Shown here: positions 1 to 5,790 of the stretch, one piece after another
Numbering within the stretch: the stretch's first letter is position 1
Layout of the letters: the number at the start of each line of letters is the position of its first letter
Origin: DATIJJ01 sp039936115
GTDB lineage: Bacteria; Pseudomonadota; Gammaproteobacteria; DSM-16500
Assembly (NCBI GenBank): GCA_039936115.1
Contig: JBDTIZ010000190.1
Coordinates: 1-9,800, forward strand
Direction of reading: 5' to 3'
Length of the DNA stretch: 9,800 nucleotides
Notes under the pieces: generated by a model
What the model was told of the DNA's origin: nothing
Seen by the model: only the letters and a program-made list of their open reading frames with translations
Databases searched by the model: none
Made by a program: the position numbers and the translations under genes

Positions 1-14
1 GAAGGGCGATTTTT

Positions 15-83
15 ATGAAATAAAATTTCATTGTGTAGAGCCTCGCATTTAATTTTAAAGTCTTTACTAAGACTTATAATTAA
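15..83. repeat. Two AT-rich inverted repeats at the left edge
   Basis: Two hairpins can be drawn. The first pairs ATGAAAT (15-21) with ATTTCAT (25-31) around a 3-nt loop. The second pairs AAGTCTT (58-64) with AAGACTT (69-75) around TACT and is extended by TTAATT (49-54) pairing with AATTAA (78-83) across a small internal loop. Neither is followed by a T run on the plus strand, so neither is a standard terminator for an upstream gene. They may be remnants of mobile DNA or structured leader sequence. Confidence 0.4.
75..80 (+). promoter_or_regulatory. Possible -10 box TATAAT
   Basis: A perfect TATAAT lies about 155 nt upstream of the ATG of the 569-aa gene. No good TTGACA-like hexamer sits 16-18 nt upstream; only T/A-rich sequence is there, and the box overlaps the right arm of a hairpin. 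It may be chance in AT-rich DNA, but it is the best -10 match before this gene. Confidence 0.22.
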
Positions 84-93
84 CTACGAATTA

Positions 94-195
94 ATGCAAG
101 ATGACCCCCCACAATTTTACGCTCTCCCATATGATGAACTTTTCTCTCAGCAGGAAACTAGCTATTTTACGCATTTAGTGTACATTTTTGGCTAA
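94..195 (+). other. Possible small ORF or 3' gene fragment, 33 aa
   Basis: This reading frame runs from an ATG to TAA and encodes a 33-aa peptide containing QDDPPQFYALPYDELF. The same frame is open upstream without a start back to a TGA at 16-18. No Shine-Dalgarno sequence precedes the ATG. The composition looks more like protein than random AT-rich sequence, so it may be the C-terminal scrap of a decayed gene. I do not recognise a family. Confidence 0.18.
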
Positions 196-236
196 AACGG
201 GTAAGGTTGTGCGCATTAATATTAACGAGTAGCATT

Positions 237-1946
237 ATGTATTCTAGAAACCTCATTAACGCCTTATCATTTGTTTCCGTCGCGATAGCGGAAGATATAG
301 TTGATAAAGAAGAAGAACTTTTAACTTTAGCAAAAGAATTCAATCTGCTTAGTTTTGAGGAGCAAGCCAAAATTATCAAAGAAATAGGCCCTCTTTTTGT
401 GACTAGCTTGCCAGAAAGCATAGATTGGAATTGCCGATGGCAAGCAATTTTATATTTAACTTATTTAGAACGTGTCGGTACAAACAACGAAGATCCTAAC
501 TATTTTAATAAAATATCACTAGAATCGAAAGTCGAATCTATTCCTGAAAAGTTAAAAAATGGTATCAAATGCCTGGTTAAATGGCGGGAAAAACAAGCTC
601 CAAAAATAAAATTTGATTTAGGTTGTTTTGCCATTGTTGATTTTGAAGAATTGACTGAGCGATGTGCCGCTGATTTCCCGGATCAAATCGAATTTCAAAT
701 TCAGCTTTTTAAAGCAGCAGAAAAATCACTTGTGGCATGTGAATTAGTCTCTTGTATTACCCATACTTCCTCAGAAAGTATTTTTAATGAAAATTATCAG
801 GCTTGGATGGATGTTGCGAAAATAATTTTAAATATAGCTGACTTAAAAGAAGATGCTCCCCTGATTAGCAACGCGATAGATAATTCTCTTAGCAAACTGG
901 TAAATTTCATCGGTGTCACACTTTGTAATAGTATAGGTTTAACAGGTTTGCGAGTTACTACACTCGAAATGATACATGACCTATGTAAGATGTATCTTTC
1001 CACTTTTGGTGATGAATTTGATAATGAAATTGAGTTCGGTAATTTTAAAGTCGAACGAAAACTCCATGTCACTTTTCAAAATCGTTTACACTTGCTCATT
1101 ACTCATATTTCTTTATGGTCGACAACCTTAAAACCATTTGCTTCGGAGTTGAATGCTGGCTTTAATCGTATATTAAATAGAACTGTATCAGAAGCAGAAG
1201 TTCTAGCGAATAATAGCCATGTTGTTCGCGCTGGATTTGGACGTCCTGCCTCATTGACAGTTACTTATTTTGGTACATGTAGATCTAATGAAAATGATGG
1301 AAATATCGCAAGGATGAGACATAACTTATATCCAGATGTTGATGGGCAATATTGTTCAATATACTCATTCACATTTCCTTATTGTGGAAAAATAACTGGC
1401 TTGCGATTATTTCACCCAAATACTTTCGGTAAACATTTTGCTAATGTAGCTTCAAGTCAAACCATAGTGCCTTATCAAACCTTTGAGTTAGCAAAAAAGC
1501 AGATGGTAGAACAACGTAGGCTCCAAATGAGCTGCTATAACATTCGTACTGATATTCAAGCGTACGTGCAATTAAGAACAAAATCAATCGTAACAAAAAT
1601 TCAATCACCGATCACTGCGCACGGCGATGCGTTTAACCGATTAATGAAAATTGTCGTTGCATCATTCCCCGATGAACTAATACTCATTGAGGCTTTAAAT
1701 AAAAAACAATTTGCTAATGCGCTTAGAAAAATATGTTCGAATGATTCAAAAATCGCATTTTCTATCGCTAAAATCTTATTAGCATCACGATTTATTACAA
1801 ATGAAATGATCCACGAACGCAATATGGATCAAATGAGCGCTCTAGATTATGCTAAGAATTTAAGTGAAAAAATGTATAATTTGTTGAATAACCATTTGAA
1901 CCCGAGTAATCAGCGCACTAGCATGCCAAGTCATTCGATACGCTAG
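237..1946 (+). CDS. Hypothetical 569-aa protein with ankyrin-like C-terminus
   Basis: I do not recognise this protein as a characterised family. It is a long open frame rich in Leu, Asn, Lys and Ile, with no clear signal peptide or transmembrane segment, so it is probably soluble. The N-terminal 330 residues look mostly helical. A middle part (about 330-410) is richer in Gly, Tyr, Phe and Cys and may be a separate beta-rich domain. Residues about 485-553 (IEALNKKQFANALRKIC, later SALDYAKNLSEKMYNLL) resemble the degenerate terminal ankyrin repeats of Legionella and Coxiella proteins. I chose the ATG at 237; an in-frame TTG at 207 adds only 10 residues and has TAAGG directly against it, too close to act as a ribosome site. 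The SD before 237 is weak (ACGAG at best). It stands alone, with no co-directional neighbour. It could be a translocated effector, but that is inference. Confidence 0.85.
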   Translation: MYSRNLINALSFVSVAIAEDIVDKEEELLTLAKEFNLLSFEEQAKIIKEIGPLFVTSLPESIDWNCRWQAILYLTYLERVGTNNEDPNYFNKISLESKVESIPEKLKNGIKCLVKWREKQAPKIKFDLGCFAIVDFEELTERCAADFPDQIEFQIQLFKAAEKSLVACELVSCITHTSSESIFNENYQAWMDVAKIILNIADLKEDAPLISNAIDNSLSKLVNFIGVTLCNSIGLTGLRVTTLEMIHDLCKMYLSTFGDEFDNEIEFGNFKVERKLHVTFQNRLHLLITHISLWSTTLKPFASELNAGFNRILNRTVSEAEVLANNSHVVRAGFGRPASLTVTYFGTCRSNENDGNIARMRHNLYPDVDGQYCSIYSFTFPYCGKITGLRLFHPNTFGKHFANVASSQTIVPYQTFELAKKQMVEQRRLQMSCYNIRTDIQAYVQLRTKSIVTKIQSPITAHGDAFNRLMKIVVASFPDELILIEALNKKQFANALRKICSNDSKIAFSIAKILLASRFITNEMIHERNMDQMSALDYAKNLSEKMYNLLNNHLNPSNQRTSMPSHSIR

Positions 1947-2009
1947 AAATTATATTATACTAACCTTAAGAATAAACGTAACAGCCCAGCGGGTTTGTTT
2001 CTTAACTCA

Positions 2010-2110
2010 CTATAAATAAGCTATTTTGGCTTTTTTCAAAATTTTGGACGGACGTCTGATAAGCTGACACACATCATCAGGGGTGTGCTTTTTGCGGAAA
2101 AATTTTTCAT
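2010..2110 (-). pseudogene. IS3-type transposase OrfA N-terminal remnant
   Basis: On the minus strand a start region reads ATG AAA AAT TTT TCC. A one-base frame change then opens the frame RKKHTPDDVCQLIRR followed by PSKILKKAK, ending at TAG (2010-2012). The pattern K-[RK]-H-T-P-[ED]-x-[IV]-x-x-L-[IL]-R is the start of the helix-turn-helix of IS3-family OrfA proteins. The ATG is preceded by a good Shine-Dalgarno, GGAG, 6 nt away, so this was a real gene start. Only about 33 codons survive; the rest of orfA, all of orfB and clear terminal repeats are missing. The family call rests on this short motif, so another helix-turn-helix protein is possible. Confidence 0.42.
2018..2036 (+). terminator. 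Weak candidate terminator after the 569-aa gene
   Basis: AAGCTA (2018-2023) pairs with TGGCTT (2027-2032) around TTT, giving six pairs with one G-T, and four T residues follow. It lies 72 nt after the stop at 1946. A second weak hairpin, AGCCC/GGGTT (1983-1995), sits nearer the stop with a T-rich tail. Because 2010-2110 also reads as an IS remnant on the other strand, the terminator reading is uncertain. Confidence 0.3.
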
Positions 2111-2113
2111 CTG

Positions 2114-2160
2114 ATTCTCCATTGAATTTAAAAATGGAGTGTAATTAGATTGGAGAGAAT
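2114..2160 (-). promoter_or_regulatory. Ribosome site of the orfA remnant inside a hairpin
   Basis: CTCCATT (2117-2123) and AATGGAG (2133-2139) form a perfect 7-bp stem. In the minus-strand RNA the arm at 2117-2123 reads AATGGAG, which includes the GGAG Shine-Dalgarno of the orfA remnant, so the stem would hide the ribosome site. A competing pairing joins ATTCTC (2114-2119) with GAGAAT (2155-2160). Hiding the ribosome site from read-through transcripts is a known control of insertion sequences; its presence here is inference from the pairing. Confidence 0.35.
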
Positions 2161-2186
2161 TTTTTAGTGGGTGGTTTAATTAGCGC

Positions 2187-2196
2187 TTACCGGTAA
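2187..2196. repeat. 10-bp perfect palindrome TTACCGGTAA
   Basis: This is a perfect palindrome in the non-coding stretch between the IS remnant and the esterase stop. It could be an operator half-site pair or chance; nothing nearby decides this. The rest of 2166-2363 holds no gene or further element that I can support. Confidence 0.3.
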
Positions 2197-2363
2197 CTTA
2201 ACGAATAAGACAAGTATTAACGAACAACCAATAAAATAATTTTTTTGAAAATGTCGATATTTAAAACTTATCATTACTATAACCTGATTATTTCTATAGG
2301 ACGTATTTTAGCAGATTAATGTTTTATGGCGATACTACCGCTAATAGACCGCCCTAATCTAAA

Positions 2364-3947
2364 TTATTGTTTTATTTTTCCAATACTTTTAGGGTTATCC
2401 ACAGAGGTAAAATTTCTAACTGAATAAGATGTAGATAAAAGTTGTGATGCCGTTGTTGTTTTAATATAAATTAAACTATCAAAATTCAGTCCTAGATAAT
2501 CTGAGTAGCTCTCACTTGATTCAGAATTAAATTGAAATTCTTGTGGCACTTCTTCCGCACCGATGCCCCAACGATAACGAGAAAGTACCGGGTTGTATAG
2601 AAATGCAGGTAATGTATTTTTATCAGAAAAGTTTAACAAAACTAGCGGCATATTTAATTTTTCTATAATGGATTCCATCGCATTATCAGGTGGTGTTTGC
2701 AAATCATACGCACCGAGCTTAGTTGGGTCATTTGCTGACACAGCCGTATATTTTCCTTCTGATGTTAAAAAACCAATAGCTCGGTAGTTGTCAGCCAATG
2801 CATTCTGAAGATATTTTCCCATCCTTGGATAAATCATATCAGAATGTACAATATGGCCATTATGCGCCCACAATATAAATTTATCATTAGGGTTTTGCTG
2901 TACTATCCATAAAATATTTTTAGCCATTAGTTTATCACGAGTGCGATCAGAATTTTCTAATGCGGCTTCAAGTTGCAAATACTCTTTTATAAGTTGGATA
3001 TTTTCTAACATCACTTCATATTTATCACAGCCAATTTTGCTTACAAAAAAATTTTTATTGCTAACAACATCATTAACTAAAGCATCAATTCGCGTATTGA
3101 GCGACTGAACTAATATAGTATCTTCATCTTTGATCGATTTTGCTAGCTGATTAAATTGATCTTGAATTTTTTGTATTTCCTTATTGAAATTAAGCTTTAA
3201 TGCAGTCGCTTCCATATTAAATACAGCATCAGGTAAATGTTTTGTCTTTAAAGCAGACAACAATTGCGAATAATTTTTATAAGCATTTTCCTCTAAAGCT
3301 TCTGTTTTTGACCTTTCAGAATAGTATTCTTGTGTTTTTTGAGTAACCGGACCAACATCAGTGATAATCTGATTTACTACTTCTGATTCATCTTCTTTAC
3401 CTGCTTCAATCATTGGGTCAGTAATATTTTTTTCATAGGTATTAGGTGGTAATACCATATCAAAGCCCACAAATTTAATTTTTTTCTCCGCTGTTTGATT
3501 ATATTCACCCATCCATTCAATCATTGCTAGTACTTCATTGGTATACCACGTCCAATATCCCATACCAGCAATCAATTTTTGAGGATTGCCTTTCCCATTA
3601 AGTATATAATCATTCAAAAGATCTGCTTGCGGCATAGACCCTTCAATAGCAAAAATAGTGAATCCTTTTTTCTGGACAAGATATTGCACCATTCGATGTT
3701 TCATTTGAAAAAATTCATGTGTTCCATGAGTGCCCTCACCTAAGCCAACGACTTTAGCATTACCAATTACTTTATCTAATGCAGCAAGGTCACTATCATC
3801 AGGAATTTTGGGATCAACCCCTTGTAATGGATTAGCAAGATCTTTAAGTTCATAGGTTTCTTTGGTCGTTAATTCTTGCGAAGAAAATACTGCGGTGGTA
3901 CAGATCATAAAAACAATTAGCAGGATAAATTTAATTTTGCGTTTCAT
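2364..3947 (-). CDS. Secreted erythromycin-esterase-family protein
   Basis: This 527-aa protein belongs to the erythromycin esterase/succinoglycan biosynthesis-like family. The family includes Ere enzymes that hydrolyse the macrolide lactone ring, but most members have unknown substrates. Seen in the sequence: a basic start, then a hydrophobic segment (residues 6-21) ending near VFSSQE, a signal peptide without a lipobox; the active-site motif GEGTHGTHEFF (Glu71, His74); FAIEGSM (Glu102); YWTWYTNEVLAMIEWM (131-146); GFDM (161-164); RTRDKLMAKNILW (335-347); and AHNGHI with His362. Residues 175-335 form a long, charged, probably coiled helical insert. The catalytic residues of the family appear intact. 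It is the second gene of an operon: 15 nt after the hydrolase stop, with AAAAGGG as ribosome site for this ATG. The signal peptide suggests action outside the cytoplasm. Macrolide resistance should not be assumed. The last codons contain a perfect DnaA box. Confidence 0.9.
   Translation of the reverse strand: MKRKIKFILLIVFMICTTAVFSSQELTTKETYELKDLANPLQGVDPKIPDDSDLAALDKVIGNAKVVGLGEGTHGTHEFFQMKHRMVQYLVQKKGFTIFAIEGSMPQADLLNDYILNGKGNPQKLIAGMGYWTWYTNEVLAMIEWMGEYNQTAEKKIKFVGFDMVLPPNTYEKNITDPMIEAGKEDESEVVNQIITDVGPVTQKTQEYYSERSKTEALEENAYKNYSQLLSALKTKHLPDAVFNMEATALKLNFNKEIQKIQDQFNQLAKSIKDEDTILVQSLNTRIDALVNDVVSNKNFFVSKIGCDKYEVMLENIQLIKEYLQLEAALENSDRTRDKLMAKNILWIVQQNPNDKFILWAHNGHIVHSDMIYPRMGKYLQNALADNYRAIGFLTSEGKYTAVSANDPTKLGAYDLQTPPDNAMESIIEKLNMPLVLLNFSDKNTLPAFLYNPVLSRYRWGIGAEEVPQEFQFNSESSESYSDYLGLNFDSLIYIKTTTASQLLSTSYSVRNFTSVDNPKSIGKIKQ
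2395..2403 (+). promoter_or_regulatory. Perfect DnaA box TTATCCACA (1 of 3)
   Basis: The exact 9-bp DnaA consensus lies inside the last codons of the esterase gene, about 30 nt from its stop. It is a single box with no cluster or AT-rich unwinding element beside it, so it is not an origin. Function as a DnaA site is unproved. Confidence 0.3.
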
Positions 3948-3962
3948 TATTTATAACCCTTT

Positions 3963-4775
3963 TTATCTAACAGCAGATTTTTTTTTGATCAGGAAATCAC
4001 ATATAAGGTGTGTAAGTTTATTTGGGTGTTCCAATGAAAGTAGATGTCCAGCTTGAGGCAAAATAACCATTGTGGAGTTAGGAATTAAATCTGCGAATTT
4101 CTTAACCTCAGCAGGTGGGCAAATCCTATCTTCATCCCCAGCAATAAATAGAGTAGGAATTTTAATATTTTTGAAACATTCAGCTTCTGATTTAAATGTC
4201 TTTTGGGCACCAAAGTGGCGTTTAAGGCCTATTAATGATTTTGGCTGTGACTTTTGATCTGGTTTTTTCGGCGAAGCAAAATTCTTTTCTAGAAATTGAT
4301 CTGAGAAAATCCATGGCAACCCTACTTTTTCAATCAGACTATCTGCCAAATTTAATTCATGTAACTCGATTAGAGTTTCTATAAGTAATTGTACATGCGT
4401 GTTTATATTTGGATAACAAACACAGCCAATCATTTTATTGATTTTATCCGGATATTTCACTGCAAATTTCGCTGCAATTTGCCCACCCATGGAATAACCG
4501 ATTAAGTGTGCCTTCTTAACTTGTAATGCTTCCATTAAACCTGCCACATCATCTGCCATCATCTCTATGCTGTAGGGAATATCAGGCTGGTCGGATTTAC
4601 CTACTCCACGATGATCAAATTGTATAACTTGAAAGTGCTTAGCTAATGCAGACACCACAGAATCAGGCCAGACGCTTTGATGGTCTCCATTCAAGCCACT
4701 AATTAAAATAAGGGGATAGCCTTTCCCATTTACTTGATAATAAAGCGAAATATTGTTTGAAAGTATTTTTGGCAT
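3963..4775 (-). CDS. Alpha/beta-fold hydrolase
   Basis: This 270-aa protein is a cytoplasmic alpha/beta hydrolase of the usual length for the family, and all its landmarks are visible. The oxyanion region is ISGLNGDHQSVW (25-36); DHRGVGKSDQP lies at 54-64; the nucleophile elbow is GYSMGG with Ser95; the acid is Asp216 in AGDEDRICPP; and the catalytic His244 is in AGHLLSLEHP. A cap domain spans about 125-200. No signal peptide is present. These enzymes cleave esters, lactones or similar bonds, and the closest named groups are carboxylesterases and 3-oxoadipate enol-lactonase-like enzymes; the substrate cannot be read from sequence. It is the first gene of an operon with the esterase-family gene 15 nt downstream, which suggests linked work on ester or lactone substrates. 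The SD before the ATG is poor. A TACAAT hexamer (minus strand, 4813-4818) could be its -10 box, without a clear -35. Confidence 0.92.
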   Translation of the reverse strand: MPKILSNNISLYYQVNGKGYPLILISGLNGDHQSVWPDSVVSALAKHFQVIQFDHRGVGKSDQPDIPYSIEMMADDVAGLMEALQVKKAHLIGYSMGGQIAAKFAVKYPDKINKMIGCVCYPNINTHVQLLIETLIELHELNLADSLIEKVGLPWIFSDQFLEKNFASPKKPDQKSQPKSLIGLKRHFGAQKTFKSEAECFKNIKIPTLFIAGDEDRICPPAEVKKFADLIPNSTMVILPQAGHLLSLEHPNKLTHLICDFLIKKKSAVR

Positions 4776-4839
4776 ATTGACAGTTAATTTTATTTGGGCA
4801 ATGGAACTCTGAATTGTACTCGCTTTAATAATTTTATCT

Positions 4840-4949
4840 ATTTATTTACTGTTTTTCTGCCCCACGGTATAAGACGGATATTAAGAAAGATTTACGATAT
4901 AATTCGACCATCGTTTTATAATTGGTTAAATAAAAGAAACTTAGTATTA
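4840..4949 (+). pseudogene. Short C-terminal gene fragment cut by a Tn3-type end
   Basis: An open plus-strand frame encodes LPHGIRRILRKIYDIIRP followed by SFYNWLNKRN, a basic helical stretch that reads like real protein. It then runs straight into the GGGG at 4950 that starts the Tn3-type terminal sequence and stops at 4980-4982. The frame goes back to a TTG at 4794 with no ribosome site. The tail resembles the C-termini of some glycosyltransferases, but that is only an impression. Most likely it is a host gene fragment interrupted by the transposon. Confidence 0.25.
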
Positions 4950-4990
4950 GGGGCTGTTGACAATTCAACATTAACGAATTGATAAATAAG
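4950..4990 (+). repeat. Putative Tn3-family terminal inverted repeat
   Basis: The sequence starts GGGGCTGTTGACAATT and ends AAATAAG, about 41 bp long. Tn3-family ends usually begin GGGG and finish near TAAG after about 38 bp. It lies 51 nt beyond the stop of a Tn3-type transposase remnant and in the expected orientation, with the GGGG outermost. It also contains a small stem, CAATTC/GAATTG (4961-4966 and 4976-4981). The partner repeat is not found in the window, so the end call rests on form and position. Confidence 0.42.
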
Positions 4991-5010
4991 GGGAGTTTTA
5001 CAAAGCCCCT
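4989..5010 (-). terminator. Hairpin AGGGG/CCCCT between tnpA remnant and element end
   Basis: AGGGG (4989-4993) pairs with CCCCT (5006-5010), with three further A-T pairs inside after a small internal loop. Read on the minus strand it follows the transposase stop and is followed by TTATTTAT. It could terminate the tnpA transcript; the T run is interrupted, so this is weak. Confidence 0.3.
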
Positions 5011-5040
5011 CCAAAGAGCCTGATCGAAAAATAGTCTTTC

Positions 5041-5181
5041 CTATTTATTTTTAAAATCCGATTCGTTAACCAATATTTTATCAAGCCAAGTATCAATATC
5101 GATGGTTTCATGTGATGACAAAAAATCGTACCGCCCTTGAAAATTGGCATGTGTCCAAGCAACTGGTGACAAATTCCTGAT
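5041..5181 (-). pseudogene. tnpA: Tn3-family transposase TnpA, C-terminal remnant
   Basis: The minus strand encodes NLSPVAWTHANFQGRYDF, then SSHETIDIDTWLDKIL, and ends in TAG at 5041-5043. The pattern LSP[VL]xWxHxNxxGxYxF is the conserved C-terminus of Tn3-family transposases, which cut and join DNA at the element ends. Only 46 of roughly 1000 codons remain; the frame is lost at 5182, exactly where the miniature element begins. The fragment cannot be active. Together with the terminal sequence at 4950-4990 it marks the right end of a decayed Tn3-type transposon that once extended toward higher coordinates. Confidence 0.68.
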
Positions 5182-5182
5182 G

Positions 5183-5218
5183 GGGGTTATGTGGAGGAAT
5201 CTCCAGAAGTGGCCGATT
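5183..5218 (+). repeat. Left 36-bp inverted repeat of the miniature element
   Basis: This arm matches the reverse complement of 5318-5353 at 34 of 36 positions. It abuts the broken end of the Tn3 transposase remnant. Confidence 0.9.
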
Positions 5219-5317
5219 CCATTTTAATGATCATTAGAGTACATTGATTTTACAAATTTAATTGAATTGCTAGAGAAGAAACTTCGGAAAACAGCACGAT
5301 TTATACTGCAAATTAAA

Positions 5318-5353
5318 AACCGGCCACTTCTGGAGATTCCTCCACACAACCCC
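5318..5353 (-). repeat. Right 36-bp inverted repeat of the miniature element
   Basis: This is the partner of 5183-5218. It is followed at once by a small palindrome, CTTAAC-CCGA-GTTAAG (5353-5368), which shares its first base with the arm. Confidence 0.9.
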
Positions 5354-5380
5354 TTAACCCGAGTTAAGTTTGGCAGCCAG

Positions 5381-5764
5381 ATGAAATTCTTAACGGATTT
5401 AGAACATGATTCTATCAATAAAAGTAAAACTCTAAAAAATCTCTATGAGGATCTTTTAGGAAGACAAAAATTTTATGGTTCCAAGCAGCGATCAATACAT
5501 TTAAGGAACACTATTTTTACTAAACCAGATGGAAAAGCTTATTTAAATCGCTATCATCAAAATTTATGCGGTGAAGCAAAAGTAAGTGATGATAAAAGCG
5601 TTTTATCAGTAAAAGATCATAGTCCGGAACGCATTACGGGCAAGTATCTTAATGAATCGAAGATTATTCAACTTATATTTGTGATAGCTATGTTCTATTG
5701 TATTTATAATAAATTTTTGAAAGAAGCTAATCAAGAGTACACTCCCTCACGTCTAGGAATGTGA
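5381..5764 (+). CDS. Small hypothetical one-TM protein, probably 5'-truncated
   Basis: I do not recognise a family. From the only well-placed ATG the product is 127 aa: a charged, Lys/Asn-rich N-terminal part, one hydrophobic segment (IIQLIFVIAMFYCIYNKFL, residues 95-113), and a short C-terminal tail, giving a tail-anchored look. The frame is open upstream to a TTG at 5267, but that extension is encoded by the miniature element, including its 36-bp repeat, and has no ribosome site; the ATG at 5381 has no clear one either. The likely history is that the element replaced or displaced the original promoter and 5' end. Its stop lies 26 nt before the ankyrin gene, so the two are probably co-transcribed. 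It may be an intact small gene or a truncated relic. Confidence 0.55.
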   Translation: MKFLTDLEHDSINKSKTLKNLYEDLLGRQKFYGSKQRSIHLRNTIFTKPDGKAYLNRYHQNLCGEAKVSDDKSVLSVKDHSPERITGKYLNESKIIQLIFVIAMFYCIYNKFLKEANQEYTPSRLGM

Positions 5765-5790
5765 CGCTTCTCTAATAAAAGGAAACATTT

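Larger units (their letters stand above)
5183..5353. mobile_element. 171-bp miniature element with 36-bp terminal repeats
   Basis: The left arm (5183-5218) and right arm (5318-5353) are inverted copies of 36 bp with two mismatches, both A/G. Each begins GGGGTT and carries GGAGGAATCTCCAGAAGTGG. About 99 bp of non-coding, AT-rich DNA lies between them, including the 12-bp palindrome TAATGATCATTA (5225-5236). This is the build of a non-autonomous MITE. No clean target duplication is seen in the flanks (CCTGA before, TTAAC after). The GGGG ends and the position beside a tnpA remnant suggest a Tn3-derived miniature; the AGTGGCCG motif instead recalls the ends of IS21-family elements. The family is open, but the repeat structure is certain. 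Confidence 0.8.

Noticed and set aside
207..236. TTG at 207 as start of the 569-aa gene
   Set aside because: It adds only ten residues, and the TAAGG before it touches the start codon, too close for a ribosome site. ATG at 237 is preferred.
2068..2093. CACAC/GTGTG hairpin followed by CTTTTT as a terminator
   Set aside because: It lies inside the IS3-type coding remnant read on the other strand, the stem is only 5 bp with a 10-nt loop, and no gene ends just before it.
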